Source: Laccaria trichodermophora (taxonomy: Eukaryota > Basidiomycota > Agaricomycetes > Agaricales > Hydnangiaceae). Taken from it: DNA of 64,000 bases. Positions 22,930-33,000 of this stretch are shown one piece after another. The stretch spans positions 5,213,071 to 5,277,070 of the forward strand of contig JACTVC010000001.1 in the NCBI GenBank assembly GCA_018417955.1, in the 5' to 3' direction. Every line of letters begins with the position of its first letter. Position 1 is the stretch's first letter. The notes below the pieces were generated by a model. The model made no database searches and was not told where the DNA came from. It worked only from the letters and a program-made list of their open reading frames with translations. Both the position numbers and the translations under genes were made by a program.

Positions 22930-23114
22930 GTTGCTAACCACAATTCCTACTGTCTTAGACATGCACATTTCTTGGATGTAGACTTTAATTGACTAGACTG
23001 GGCTACGTCTAACGATCCTTATGATCAATAGTGACTGTATTTAATATATCGGGTTTTAATAGAGAAAATGCGTGAATTCGAAATTTTACAGGTGTATTCT
23101 TACACTCCATAGCA
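22930..23114 (-). repeat. Inverted fragment of the solo-LTR subtype, fused to integrase
   Basis: This matches the complement of about 2340-2520 with few differences, ending at the LTR tip CCATAGCA (23114). It follows the integrase frame without any recognisable end or target duplication, so the junction probably arose by recombination between elements in opposite orientation. Confidence 0.75.
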
Positions 23115-23620
23115 ACTTACAAGTTCGAATTACAGGGATTCATGATACTGACTGTAAATAGTACAATTAAATCAATGAAAACCTCGTTCAGTGATACAAG
23201 CTTGAGCTGAGGATTCAGGATAGTGTAGCTCAAGTAGTATGGGTTTAGTAGCTCGACCCTTTGTATAGAATATTACACAGGTTCCAAACTGTCCATTTAG
23301 GATTCTTTGGCACTTGAAATTGTTACATGTATTTTATCTTGCCTTGCATATATGGGATTTTTTGTAATCATTAGCTGTTGACATCATACCCAAGTTGGCT
23401 CTCATATCAGAACAGGCTATTGTCTGCTTTCACAGTTACTGGCCTGTCTGCTTGCACATTTATAGCTACTGGCCTGTCCCAAAGATACTTAGTCAACTAT
23501 GATATCAGGTCTTTGAGGGCTATGGGATGAGGGTGGGCTGGTCATCTTGACATCTGTGATGAAGTTCAAAACTTCATAAAAAAATCATAATCAATTCTAC
23601 CTACCTGCATCACCATGAGG
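23115..23620. repeat. CpG-poor repeat debris
   Basis: No gene is supported. 23375-23530 (CATCATACCCAAGTTGGCT, GCTACTGGCCTGTCC) resembles the interior of the hAT-like element around 4120-4400, on both orientations, so this is probably a relic of that family. Confidence 0.5.
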
Positions 23621-23729
23621 TGTGTTCAAGTCTACTTACAAAAAAAGGCTATGCTACTCACCTTCTACATTGGGCACTAGAGCCATGGGGGGGGGCCATG
23701 AGGATGGTATATATGCATACACAATATAA

Positions 23730-24463
23730 TTTACTTACCTCCAGGGGCAACATTGTTGGGGGCAACATTTTTGTTGGTGCGCATGTCCATATTGAGGGTG
23801 TTGGGGGCGACAGAGGTGGTATCCATGTCCATATTGAGGGCATTGGGGGTGCTACTGGTGTGCATGTCTGTTTTGAGGGTGTTGGGGGTGGTGTTGGTGG
23901 TGTGTGTGCCTGTTTCGAGGGCCTTGGGGGTGGTTGGTGGTGTGTGTGTCTGTTTCAAGGGTGTTGGGGGTGAGGGTATTGGTTGTGAGGGTGTTGGTTG
24001 TGTGGTGGGGCTTGTTGATCATGTTGGCCACGTCTTTGTCATTGTGGATGCTGCTGATGCCATCGCCTCCTTCATCGTTGTTGGCTTCATGGTTGTGGTG
24101 GTGGTTTGCTTTGTTGTTGTCATTGGCTTTGTTGTTGTTGTCATTGGCATTGTCTTCATCTTCATTGGCATTGTCTTTGTTGTTGTTGTTGTTGGTGCTG
24201 TCTTTGTCTTTGTTGTTGTTGGCGCTGTTGTCATTGGTGCTGTTGTTGTTGTTGTCGCTGTCCGATGTGTTGTTATTGTTGCTGTTGCTGTTGCTGTTGT
24301 TGCTGTTGTTGCTGTGTGATCCATTGTGGGTGGTTTGCTTGTTCTTGCTGCTTTGGGCTCTTGCTGCATCCGAGTGGTGTTGCCATCCAACAATGGGCTC
24401 AGGTGGAGGTGGGATGTGGGTGGCATTGGTCAAATGAGTGTGCATGGGGGGTGCAATGGACAC
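23730..24463 (-). other. Low-complexity Asn/Thr/His-rich frame, probably part of a MULE-like element
   Basis: The minus strand stays open for about 200 codons with runs of NNN, and then repeats of the type NTLxTDTHTT in a neighbouring frame. On the plus strand this is a (TTG)n-like tract (24050-24320). The composition makes the frame uninformative. It may be the decayed 3' part of the gene starting near 24905. No function is proposed. Confidence 0.35.
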
Positions 24464-24491
24464 CCCACTCTCCTTGAGGATACACTCAGCC

Positions 24492-24905
24492 TTATAAAAG
24501 AGTGTAGGTGAGGAGGAAGGGGGTTAGCAGGGTGCACACACCTAGTGAGATGGCTGGGAGGGCCTGCTGCATTAGCAGCAGCATCGTCCTGTGCATGGTT
24601 TGCAGCTGTTTTGCTAAAACGATGTGAGGAGGGAGTGGTGACATGGAAGGTGAGGCAACGATGTGCCATGCATGTTTGGTGCCCTTTCCCTTCCCCTTTA
24701 CTGCCATTTTCCCCTTCCTCATTGCTTTCGCGTCATTGTCAAAGTCCTCCATTGTCTCATTGGTGGTCGATTTGGGTTTTTTGTTGGATTTGTCAGCCCC
24801 AGATTCCGCGTGTTTGCATTTTTCTGTTGCTGGGGGTTGATGTTGAAGCCTGCTATGGTTGCAGGGCTTGTTGGAGCAAGCATTGGCAGGCATGGCATAG
24901 ATCAA
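24492..24905 (-). CDS. Hypothetical Lys-rich protein inside the MULE-like element, unrecognised
   Basis: The 137-codon frame has a Lys-rich middle (MRKGKMAVKGKGKG, about residues 60-75), preceded by KSNKKPKST, and a hydrophobic tail that could be read-through of non-coding sequence. It lies between the low-complexity tract and the tRNA-like module of the same element. It could be an internal gene of the element or chance. A homologous position in the element at 42440 holds only a Thr/His-rich frame. Confidence 0.3.
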   Translation of the reverse strand: MIYAMPANACSNKPCNHSRLQHQPPATEKCKHAESGADKSNKKPKSTTNETMEDFDNDAKAMRKGKMAVKGKGKGTKHAWHIVASPSMSPLPPHIVLAKQLQTMHRTMLLLMQQALPAISLGVCTLLTPFLLTYTLL

Positions 24906-25086
24906 TGGTGTGCGATGTGTGGCAAATCCAATGGGCGTGGATCAAAGACGATGTTGTCGAGGCATCGTTGATGGAGTGTGGAAGGTTGTGGGTTGAGGGT
25001 TCCCACTCGCAGAATTTGCTGGTGTCCTTTCTTGGAAGAGGTCAGCCAGTTGGTATGTAGGGCATGTAATATGTACCTATAATAAA

Positions 25087-25169
25087 GCCATTGTAGTGTA
25101 ACTGGTGGAGCACTTGTGTCTGTAATATGTCACTGTGCCCATAATGTCCAGGGTTCAATTCTTGTGGAA
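25087..25169 (+). repeat. tRNA-like module next to a MULE-like end (copy E)
   Basis: An A-box-like TAGTGTAACTGGTGGAG and a B-box-like GGGTTCAATTC (25151-25161) have tRNA spacing. Acceptor-stem pairing is poor, so it is not a functional tRNA gene. It lies directly inside the terminal repeat ending at 25438. The module at 42728-42812 is homologous and mirror-placed. Confidence 0.65.
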
Positions 25170-25438
25170 ACTACTGGTCCTATTGGACTCCCAGGGCTTA
25201 GAAATTCCTACTTGATTCCCAGTGGACTCCTTGTACTGGACTCCACTATACCCATTCCTTAGGAATCCATAATTCCTAGTAGTTTGGGACCATTCCAGTA
25301 GGAATTTACTGGGACTCCACTAGGACTGGGACAAAATTTGTATGGTGATCAGCCAACATAAAAATTGTCCCAGTCCCAGTCCAGTCTGGTAGGAATCCAG
25401 GAGTCCAGTAGGAATAGGTGGAGGAGTGTAAAGAGCTC
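25170..25438. mobile_element. Right terminal region of a MULE-like element (copy E)
   Basis: The region is dense in GGAATCC/GGACTCC words and ends GGAGGAGTGTAAAGAGCTC, the family terminus. It resembles the left end at 42440-42690 in inverted orientation. No left end or target-duplication partner (TGAATGAAC) was found in 23-25 kb, so the element is probably truncated. Confidence 0.65.
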
Positions 25439-25827
25439 TGAATGAACAGTCTTGAATCCTCTTGAGATGACAGAATCATTGTTATCAGCACCATAAACCA
25501 ACTTCTTGACTTGGATGGTGCAGTAGCCTGCCACTTGCTCCATCAATTATTGGTCAGAATCTCCTGGTTCTGTGCTCCTTTGAGTCTGAATTTTTCTTCA
25601 TCTTAAAGTTTTTGTCACTTTTTGAAAAGAAAGAGGGTGTACCTTACCTTCAACTTCTGAATTGATATTCCCCTGCCATGAAAAGGTGTGTAACCTCGAC
25701 TCTTGGAGCCAATGATCGTGTAGTGCCCAGCCCTAAGCTCTTCTGCATGAACCCCAACTCTTCTCAGCCTCTGGTTAGTAGTCACTGGTCCAGGATACAC
25801 AGTTGCTGCACTATTTTCAACCATCAC
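25439..25827 (-). pseudogene. Two exons of an unrecognised gene, interrupted by the MULE-like element
   Basis: Exon 1 runs from about 25827 to 25648 and reads as a compact soluble segment (TNQRLRRVGVHAEELRAGHY, SRGYTPFHGRG, ending QKLK before GTAAGG). Exon 2 (about 25546 to 25439) reads QVKKLVYGADNNDSVISRGF and stops at the element end. The splice signals and composition suggest a real former gene, not low-complexity filler. No family was recognised. Confidence 0.4.
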
Positions 25828-25973
25828 AACATTATATCATGGAGCTCTTGATTTGTTATAGGGTGATTATGTGTTTGCCATACCATGTCAATTTTCAGCA
25901 TCACAACAGCAGCAGTGGTTGGAGGCCCAAAACTTGTATTTCAAACTAATACACCCTCTTGTACTTACAGAGA

Positions 25974-27060
25974 CTAATGCTCCAGAGTTATGATGTTGCA
26001 CTTGATCGCCTTGTGTTCCTCTTTTGTGAGGGAGGGAGGGGGAGAAATGGGAGGGGGAGCAACAGAGGGAGGGAGGGGGGATGATGGAAGGGTGGTGGTG
26101 AGGAATGATGGAGGGAGGGGGAGCTCACCTGGGCTCATCATTGCCCATTTCCGTTGACGCAAGCGGAATCCTCCATGCGTAGGTACGCATGCGCGTTGTC
26201 GGTCATGGGTGGTGGGCTGTATTGGCATCCGTGGGGGTGGGTTGCCGTTTCGTTCGTCTTCGCGTTGGCATTGGCATTGCGCTCGTGGGTTTTCATTGTT
26301 GTGCATGGGCATTCGTTGTCGCATCGTGGGTGCTCGTGGGCAGTCGTTGTTGTGGGCGGGCGTTGGTGGGCAGTGGGGTCATGTGAGGCAGTGGGCGTCA
26401 TTCGTGGGTGGGCGGATTTCGTCATTGTCGTGTTGTGGGCAGGCGTTGATGTTGGTGGGCATTCGTGGTTGCGGCGTGACGTGGCACTGTCCTCGGTGTC
26501 GTGCTGTTGTTGTCGTGTCTGTGTGCTTGTTTCTTTTCGTGGGCGCTCGTGGGCAGTGGGGGTCACGTGGGGCCATGTGCATTGTTTGTGGGTGGGCGGG
26601 CTCCTCGGTTGTCGTGTCGGAACGTCCCCGCGTTGTCGTTGTTGCCTCCCATCCGTGCGTCATGGTACCTGGTTTGTTGTTGTCAAAAGGTGGACTGGGA
26701 GGGGTTACCCAGTCCACTTACCTGGGCTGCAGTCAAGGCGGAACGTCCATTGATGTTCCGCGTCGTCGTCGTCGCCTCCCATCCATGTGATGTGGCGTTG
26801 CCACGTCATGTGGCTCTTGCAATGGCAGGGTCATTGTTGACGACGTTGCGTGTCGTCATGCGTCATCAGCATGGTCGTCGTCGTCAGTGTGGTCGTCGTT
26901 GACGTCGATGTCATGGGCAGTCGTCGTGGCTTGAAACGGTGGGGTGGATGGTGATGGTGGTGGTGGAAGGAAGAAACAATGTGGCATTGGCAACACATCG
27001 TGTCACGTTTGAGATGCCACGTGACAAAAGGTGGTATATACATACCTTTACTTTACCATA
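25974..27060. other. G/T-rich low-complexity interior of a MULE-like element
   Basis: A GGAGGGAGGG tract (26030-26130) is followed by CTCACCT and then about 900 bases of CGTGGGCG/TCGTTGTCG words. This is the same plan as 7330-8300 and, inverted, 42870-43880 and 47150-47930. Long frames on the minus strand are His/Thr/Pro-rich and not convincing proteins. Confidence 0.55.
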
Positions 27061-27067
27061 TAATAAT

Positions 27068-27135
27068 GCCTTTGTGGCTCAGTTGGTTTGAGCACTGCTA
27101 ATATTGACGAGGTTGAGAGTTCAATTCCTGTAGAT
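27068..27135 (+). repeat. tRNA-like module next to a MULE-like end (copy M6)
   Basis: GCCTTTGTGGCTCAGTTGGTT is an almost canonical A-box region and GAGTTCAATTC at 27117-27127 a B box. The 3' half does not pair well with the 5' end. It points towards the terminal repeat ending at 27399, as in copy E. Confidence 0.65.
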
Positions 27136-27194
27136 GTAAAATTTCTATTTTTACTTAAATATAGTAAGGACACTATAAATACTGTATTCTAATG

Positions 27195-27399
27195 GTATAA
27201 TGGTCATCCATGGAATCCATGTGGACTGCTCCATGGAATCCGAAGTGGATATGCCTGCATTCCATATGGAGTGGTGTTGGAATCCATATGGAATTAATCA
27301 TTCCATGACCATTCCATGGTCATTCCATATGGAATCCATGAGGTCTATGGAATTATCCATGGATTCCATATGGAATAACCTGGGGAAGGTAAAGACCTC
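27195..27399. mobile_element. Right terminal region of a MULE-like element (copy M6)
   Basis: CCATATGGAATCC and CATTCCATGG words fill 200 bases ending GGGGAAGGTAAAGACCTC. An almost identical end lies at 48150-48190. No left end was found. Confidence 0.65.
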
Positions 27400-27502
27400 A
27401 CCAAGCAGAGGCAGACCAGGCAGAACTTACCTCCATAGTTCAAATTTTCAACATGATCTGGGACAATATAGTAAATATAAAAAACAAGAACTGCAAGTGA
27501 CT

Positions 27503-28800
27503 TTTTTGGATTCGAACCCAGGGCATACATACATGACGTACACCTCCCAGCATAACCACTAAGCCAAGCCAACGTTGGAAGACGATGGCAGCCATTATCT
27601 TTTACCTGCCTGCAATTTGAACCTGGGTGTCCAAGCTCAGCACTTTGTAAGTCACCCGTTCTCAGCATAAGACAGCACAAACCTTTGATTAGTAAATTTT
27701 AGCCAGTGTTACAAAAAGGCCGTCCTCACTCTTACGTGACTTCTGGGATTCGAACCCAGGACATACATAGATACACTATGTACACTGCCCAGCTCAACCA
27801 CTAAGCCAAGTCAGCACTGCAAGAGGAAGTTGGTCAGTATCTTTTAGCTGATGACTATGTGACTCTGATATAGTAGTAAGTAAAAAACTGTTTAGGATGA
27901 ACAGCATGACTTGTTGGAGATATGAACCCAGGGCATACATAGATACAATGCATACACCTCCCACCTTGTGTATGTCAATGATTATTCGGTGATAATCTAA
28001 CGATCATGTTACATGACAATAGTATGTAGACCAGGGCTTTTCGTGGGTATGAGCTACCCAAACTATGTAACTGTCCTGCTGTTTATGCCTGCTTTCATGA
28101 CTTTCCTTTTGTAACCACTGAGCCAAGTCAATGTTGTAACAAGCTCTTAGTATCCTCAAGTCAATGTTCGACCCAGCCTGAAATCTCAGCACTTTGTAAC
28201 TTACCCAGCCTAAGACAACTAACCCAGGTCTGCAAGCTTGGTAAGAATTGATTAGTAAATTTTAGCATGTTACAAAAACGAAAGAGTTACGACCAGTGTA
28301 AGTGACTTCTGGGATTCAAACCCAGGCATACATACTCTGTACACCTCCCAGCTTAACCACTAAGCCAAGCCAACGTTGAAAGACGATATTGGTCAGTATC
28401 TATTACCTGCTGACCATGTCACTCTAATAGCGGTAAAGAATTCAGGATTTGAACCCAGGGCATACAGGTTGGTCAGTATCTTTTAGCTGCAGTAAGTAAA
28501 AGACTTTTCGAAATGTGAACCATGGCTTGTTCAGGACTTGAACCCAGGGAATACATACATATAGTATGTACACCTCCCAGCTTAACCACTAAGCCAAGCC
28601 AATGTTGGAAGACAATGTTGGTCAGTATCTTTTACCTGACAACCATGTCACTCTAATGGTGGTAAGTAAAAAAATTCAGGATTTGAACCCAGGGCATACA
28701 GGTCAGTCAGTATCTTTTAGCTGAAGTAAAAGACTTTTCAAAACACAAACCATAGCTTGTTCAGGATTTGGACCCAGGGAATGCATACATAGTATGTACT
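27503..28800 (-). repeat. Tandem array of tRNA-like units
   Basis: On the minus strand, units with TTGGCTTAGTGGTTATGC (A-box-like) and GGGTTCGAATCC (B-box-like) lie at about 27503-27577, 27740-27820, 28302-28378 and 28532-28610. Partial units lie at 27915-27965, 28110-28140, 28438-28468, 28676-28705 and 28760-28800. Complete neighbours are about 230 bases apart, linked by a spacer with GGTCAGTATCTTTTAGCTG. The first unit keeps CpGs that later ones have as TpG/CpA. A SINE-like or satellite-like tandem array fits better than functional tRNA genes. Confidence 0.75.
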
Positions 28801-29155
28801 GCTTGCTTGGGTATATCTGGATAGTTCTGGAGAAACTTTGACAGATCTTGCCTGTGATGATGTTTTCGTTATTCTCTGGCATTATGGGAGGAGGGGGGGA
28901 AGTCAGTGGGAGCTGAGCAAGGAAGCACTGGCAGGAGTTCATCCATTCACATGCCTGTAATATGAGTTAACACATTACTGTGATATAACTTGACTTCAAA
29001 CTTAAAGTGCATATTCACCTGAATATGCACTGATCTTCTTTTTGAAGCCTTCCTTCCTTGAGAACAGATTTTGGGTATGGTGTTGGCGCTCACAGGAGGA
29101 GGATTGACAGGTTTGGTATATCCAGACTCATAGGCATTTGAACAAGACACCTAAT
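28801..29155 (-). pseudogene. Exon fragments of an unrecognised gene
   Basis: Minus-strand reading gives a basic segment (IPKICSQGRKASKRRSVHIQ) up to a GTGAATATG donor near 29020. An acceptor TATTACAG near 28955 is followed by a segment with ACEWMNSCQCFLAQL up to about 28800. The intron is short and canonical. No family recognised; no start or end visible. Confidence 0.3.
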
Positions 29156-29607
29156 AGTAATTTAAACAACCTATCATATGATTCATCTGGGGTCCATCAT
29201 TACAACTAATAATAATAGGCTTCTCTTGGTGTGGAATAGGCCCTGCAACACTGGAGTCACTGTCAGTGTTTGATCTCTGTGCTGCGGGCACTTTTGTCAC
29301 TTAGTAATCTATCAGTCTATCAGTGTTTCCACATGACATGATGTACGTTGACCTTGCTTTGAACCATCCACTCTCTTGCCTTCAAGACTGACTGGAACGA
29401 CTTGACTCATGCCTGTGAAAGGTACAACCATCTCATGATTCCCATCTTAGAGTTAGAAAAGCCATCAAGTCATGCATTCCACACTCAGCAAAGTGGGCAA
29501 AGTGGTAAATGGCTTTGCATGGCTCGAGATAGTAAGTTTCGAAATTGATGAGCCAGATATTGGGGACACAGGAGGAGTGTATGCACTGGGGTGGGGGAGA
29601 AATTACA
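29156..29607. other. CpG-poor stretch without a supported gene
   Basis: Only short frames are present. I see no element ends or repeats beyond the hairpin element that starts at 29608. Confidence 0.4.
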
Positions 29608-30205
29608 TGGTGTACAGTTTATACAGAGGAGTGCAAAAAGAATGAAGGTTGGGTCATTTTCTGGTTCTTTCCAAGAATCTATTGTACCTCAAATGTATTT
29701 GTGTATTCTTTTACATTATGTAGTTGTATTACACCTCCCTTGGTATGGACTAATTTCAGTGAAAGCTGGGGCCTTGGCCAAATACTGAGTGGTTATGCTT
29801 GTAGGACTTCTGGGAAATGGTCATTTTGTGCTGTTTTGGTTATTTTTGGCTTCTTTTAGACAATACACAATACAAGCCATTTTCCAAAGCCCTACAGACC
29901 TAACCATTCAGTATTTTTGACTGATTCTTTGATATTCTCATTCAGGTTAACCAGAGGTATATTATGGCTACCTCCCCAGTTAGTTCTTTTTTTTTTCAGA
30001 TGCCAAAAATGGTCTCCAGAAGAAAAACCTACTTGAGGCCCCAGCTTTCACTGAAATCAGCACATACCAAGGGAGGTGTAATACAACTACATAATGTAAA
30101 AGAATACACAAATACATTTGAGGTACAATAGATTCTTGGAAAAAAAACAGAAAATGACCCAACCTTCATTCTTCTTGCACTCCTCTGTATAAACTGTTCA
30201 TTCCT
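29608..30205. mobile_element. Hairpin (foldback) element
   Basis: 29608-29775 and 30042-30205 are near-perfect inverted copies starting ACAGTTTATACAGAGGAGTG. An inner pair (29779-29825 against 29875-29920) extends the stem, leaving a loop of about 50 bases. A G/T mismatch pattern suggests some age. No target duplication could be fixed. Non-coding. Confidence 0.75.
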
Positions 30206-30372
30206 GCCAGGCACTATTTTTCATTGCTGCCTAGGATATTTTTCATTGCTTGCCCAGGGCAATATTTTTTGGTATTTCATTCCTTCCTGGGCTATTTTTC
30301 ATTGCTTCCCAGGAGGATATTTTTGGTGTTTCATTCCTGCCTGGGCTATTTTTCATTGGGTCCATTGCATTG

Positions 30373-30651
30373 TTGGAGGGTGGTCACCTGACCAATTACC
30401 AAAAATGGGTTAAAATGAAAGTTGTAGCCCTACACTGTAGCTTCCTGAATCTGTTTGAATTATATTCTGAAGTGCTTCTGTTGTGGAGATATGAGGTAAA
30501 GGAATTTCAAAAGTGTTGTGTTTTTTGTGTTTTTCTCCATGAAAACAAAACAAAACAACCTGATTTCAGTATATTTAGAAAGCTCAAAGAAAGGGCTACA
30601 ATTATTGTATTGTGGGAAAAATGACCAAAAAAGGAAGGTGCATGCCCTACT
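30373..30651 (+). repeat. Dispersed 290-bp repeat, copy 2
   Basis: It is colinear with 3364-3652, including the GTTGTGGAGATATGAGGTAAAG core and the final AAGGAAGGTGCAT. TATTTTTCATTGC words precede it, as TTTCATTAGG words precede copy 1. Confidence 0.75.
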
Positions 30652-31130
30652 ACAAGAGTCAGATATAGACTACCAAGTTTACTGATAGACTACAAAAAAG
30701 TCAGACTTAGACTACACAGTTTACTGATACACTATAAAAAACTACAAAAGTCAAACTTAGAGTACAAAGTTTACCAATCTACTACAAAAGACTACAAAAG
30801 TTTATAGACTACCAAGTTTACTGATAGACTATAAAAGTGAGACCCACACTACAAAAGCTTGGACTTAGACTACAAATTTGGTAGTGTCTGCTTTTTGTCA
30901 TTAGAAAAGTTTGTAGTGTGTGCTTTTTCATTAGAAAGGTTTGTAGTGTCTGCTTTTTGAGACTACAAAAGTTTGTAGTGTGTGCTTTCTCATTAGAAAA
31001 GTTTGTATTGTCTGCTATTTGAGACTACAAATGGTTGTAGTGTGCACTTTTTATTAGAAAAGTTTGTAGTAACCGCTTTTTGAGACTAAAAAAGTTTGTA
31101 GTGAAGTTTGTAGTTGACATGTAGTTTATG
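30652..31130. repeat. ACTACAAAAG / TTTGTAGTGT short-word repeat, second block
   Basis: It is longer than the block at 3653-3890 and follows the 290-bp repeat in the same order, ending TTGACATGTAGTTTATGGTGT as there. This is a shared module of a larger non-autonomous unit. Confidence 0.65.
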
Positions 31131-31639
31131 GTGTCCTTGGCCCTATCTATATTATGGGGATGAGGTTGAAGGATTGCCATCATATTGCCAGTGCTGCAGC
31201 ATTAGTTTTTGACATCATCACTTCAGTCACCCACTGACAACTAACTATTAGTTTTGCAAACTCCATGAATACTATGGGACTAAATGTCAGGGTGTACATA
31301 TATATTGTATATATTCTGGGGCTTATATATCTCCACTTTTACCTAAACATATTTTGATGTCCAATGTCACACTAAATATATTTCTAGTGTGTCACACACC
31401 CCAAAATATATTTCCTCACTGGAATGGACTCCAAATATATTTCTTATGCCAAGACCCTGAATTGTGACTGTCACAATATAGAAATATATTTCTTGTCTGG
31501 GATGGACTTGGGATATATTTTGCAGCTATTACTCCCTCACATTTTTGCAAAGGGTTGAAGGGGTTACTCTATTTTATTGATGCCCATTGGGAGACAAGGC
31601 TATGCATCCCTTGTTCTCAGATACAATTGGTGCTAGAAT
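31131..31639. other. A/T-rich debris with AATATATTT words
   Basis: AAATATATTT recurs about ten times between 31310 and 31520 (for example CAAATATATTTCTT). No gene is supported. The left part resembles the hAT-like interior at 3900-3980. Confidence 0.4.
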
Positions 31640-32320
31640 TGATCCATGAAGCTCCATGAGACCACTCATGGGGGATATGTCAAGACGTTGGAGCGAGTCC
31701 AGGAATTATTCATCTGGAAAGGCATCAACTGAAGTACTGAGAAGTTTTGTGAGACCTGTGACATATACTTCATTACAGGGCTACCACCCTCCATTCCAGA
31801 AACATACACAGCAATTCTAGTCATTGTGGATAAGTTCACTAAGTTTGGGCTCTTCATAACCACCCACGACACTCTGTCTCAGGAAGGATTTGTGAAGCCG
31901 TTCATTGAAAGAGTAGTACACATGTATGGCATGCCTCACAGAATTATTGCTGACCATGATTGCCACTGGGCAACAGGCTTCTGGAGGATGGTAGTGGCTC
32001 TACACAGCACTAAGATGGCTCTATCATCCTCTCATCACCCTCAGACTGATGGCCAAACTGAAATCCTAAACATGACAATGGAACAAATGCTGAGGGCCTA
32101 CATATCTCATGATTGCAGCTCCTGGTCTGACTGGCTATCGGTTCTAGCATTTGCCTACAATTCCACAAGACACTCTTTCACCAAAAATACTCCTAATGGT
32201 TACTGCTCAACTATCATCATGCAGGACCCAAGGATGCCAAAGAAGGTCCCCATGCGCATAATCGAGGAAAAATACCAGCACACTGTCAGGCCTAATGTCT
32301 CAAAACTGAAACAATGAGGC
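31640..32320 (+). pseudogene. Ty3/gypsy integrase fragment of a different lineage
   Basis: The reading starts with a zinc-binding-like part ending CETCD, then TAILVIVDKFTKFG (first Asp), IIADHDCHW (second Asp), and the SSSHHPQTDGQTEILNMTME block that holds the catalytic Glu. This signature is typical of chromovirus-like gypsy integrases and is clearly different from the integrase at 22.4 kb. A TGA (31729) and a TGA after KLKQ truncate it. No RT or LTR lies nearby. Confidence 0.75.
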
Positions 32321-33000
32321 TTTCTCAAGCACTGTGTACAGGGAATCAATGCCTACACGTCTACTTCACTTGAGCCAGTGGAATACCTGATAGTGTTGGA
32401 GGGGCCTTTGGTTGTCGTAATGGTGGGAAGTTTTGTGTCTCATTCAACACCTTCAGCTGATCAGCCAGCCTCCATGTCCCATCCCAGGGTGAGTGTGACA
32501 ACGGTTGAGCAGTGGGATATGGATGAAGTGTGGCATGAGCTTGAGAGCAGTGCTGGTGGGAGGAAGAAGTGGGGCACTAAGCTCATTGTTCTTTGGCAGT
32601 GGTGGAGGTGGAAGACATCATTTGCAGAGAATTATGTAAGGAATCGCAGACCACCATCAACTCCATCATATTCTGCTCATGCTACTTAAAATCTATATCC
32701 TTCAGTCAATCAAAATGTGTCGACCCATGGCAGTGCGGTTGGCTTACAAGGCAATGCAGTCCAACAAAGCTCAAGTGAATACAGTCTTTGGCACCAGCAA
32801 TTGGCAGGTTTTAATTCAGTGTGTTCATTTCTCTAGTTTGTTTTCTGTGTTTCTGCTTATGCTGGGTATAGCGATTCCCTCCACAATTCCAATCACTGGC
32901 CCAATGCAAGAGGTCAGAAAGGAGGCTGCATGACATTACCTCTGCAGGTCAAGTGGGTTCTACCTGCATGTCATTCAGATTCCATTCAGGGAATTAGTAC
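32321..33000. other. Stretch with weak open frames
   Basis: A 103-codon frame (32378-32689, +) follows the integrase fragment and could be its decayed C-terminal extension, but shows no chromodomain I can recognise. The right part may hold a minus-strand exon of the gene fragment that follows. Confidence 0.3.

Larger units (their letters stand above)
12518..22930 (+). mobile_element. Ty3/gypsy LTR retrotransposon, copy 1, decayed and lacking a 3' LTR
   Basis: The order is LTR (12518 to about 14040), a 1.5-kb leader, gag, then protease, reverse transcriptase, RNase H and integrase. The order RT-RNase H-integrase defines Ty3/gypsy. Two hAT MITEs sit inside pol (17590-18173, 19890-20482). No right LTR in the same orientation follows; the integrase runs straight into an inverted fragment of the related LTR subtype. 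A second copy on the minus strand at 50728-54363 lacks both MITEs. Several stops make it non-functional. Confidence 0.85.
17155..22930 (+). pseudogene. pol of gypsy copy 1: protease, reverse transcriptase, RNase H, integrase
   Basis: After an acidic linker, a retropepsin-like motif reads ECLLDAGSQI near 18595. Reverse transcriptase starts near 19650 (PWVLKNIPIPPE), with FCVLKKDGKS, the segment MLPMGWTNSV, and catalytic YIDDV at 20734. RNase H follows (VVLAVDTSWKAVGFYIF, FGADGLSRQ). Integrase has the HHCC zinc part ending CHRCQ (about 22230-22350) and catalytic residues in HADTV, VTDNGA and GRIERPHWD. Two MITEs split it. TGA at 19792 replaces the TGG found in copy 2; further stops lie near 21067 and 21196. 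The C-terminus after about 22930 is not integrase but inverted LTR read through. Confidence 0.85.

Noticed and set aside
27503..28800. Cluster of functional tRNA genes
   Set aside because: A and B boxes are present but acceptor-stem pairing is poor and units are partial and decayed; a repeat array fits better.
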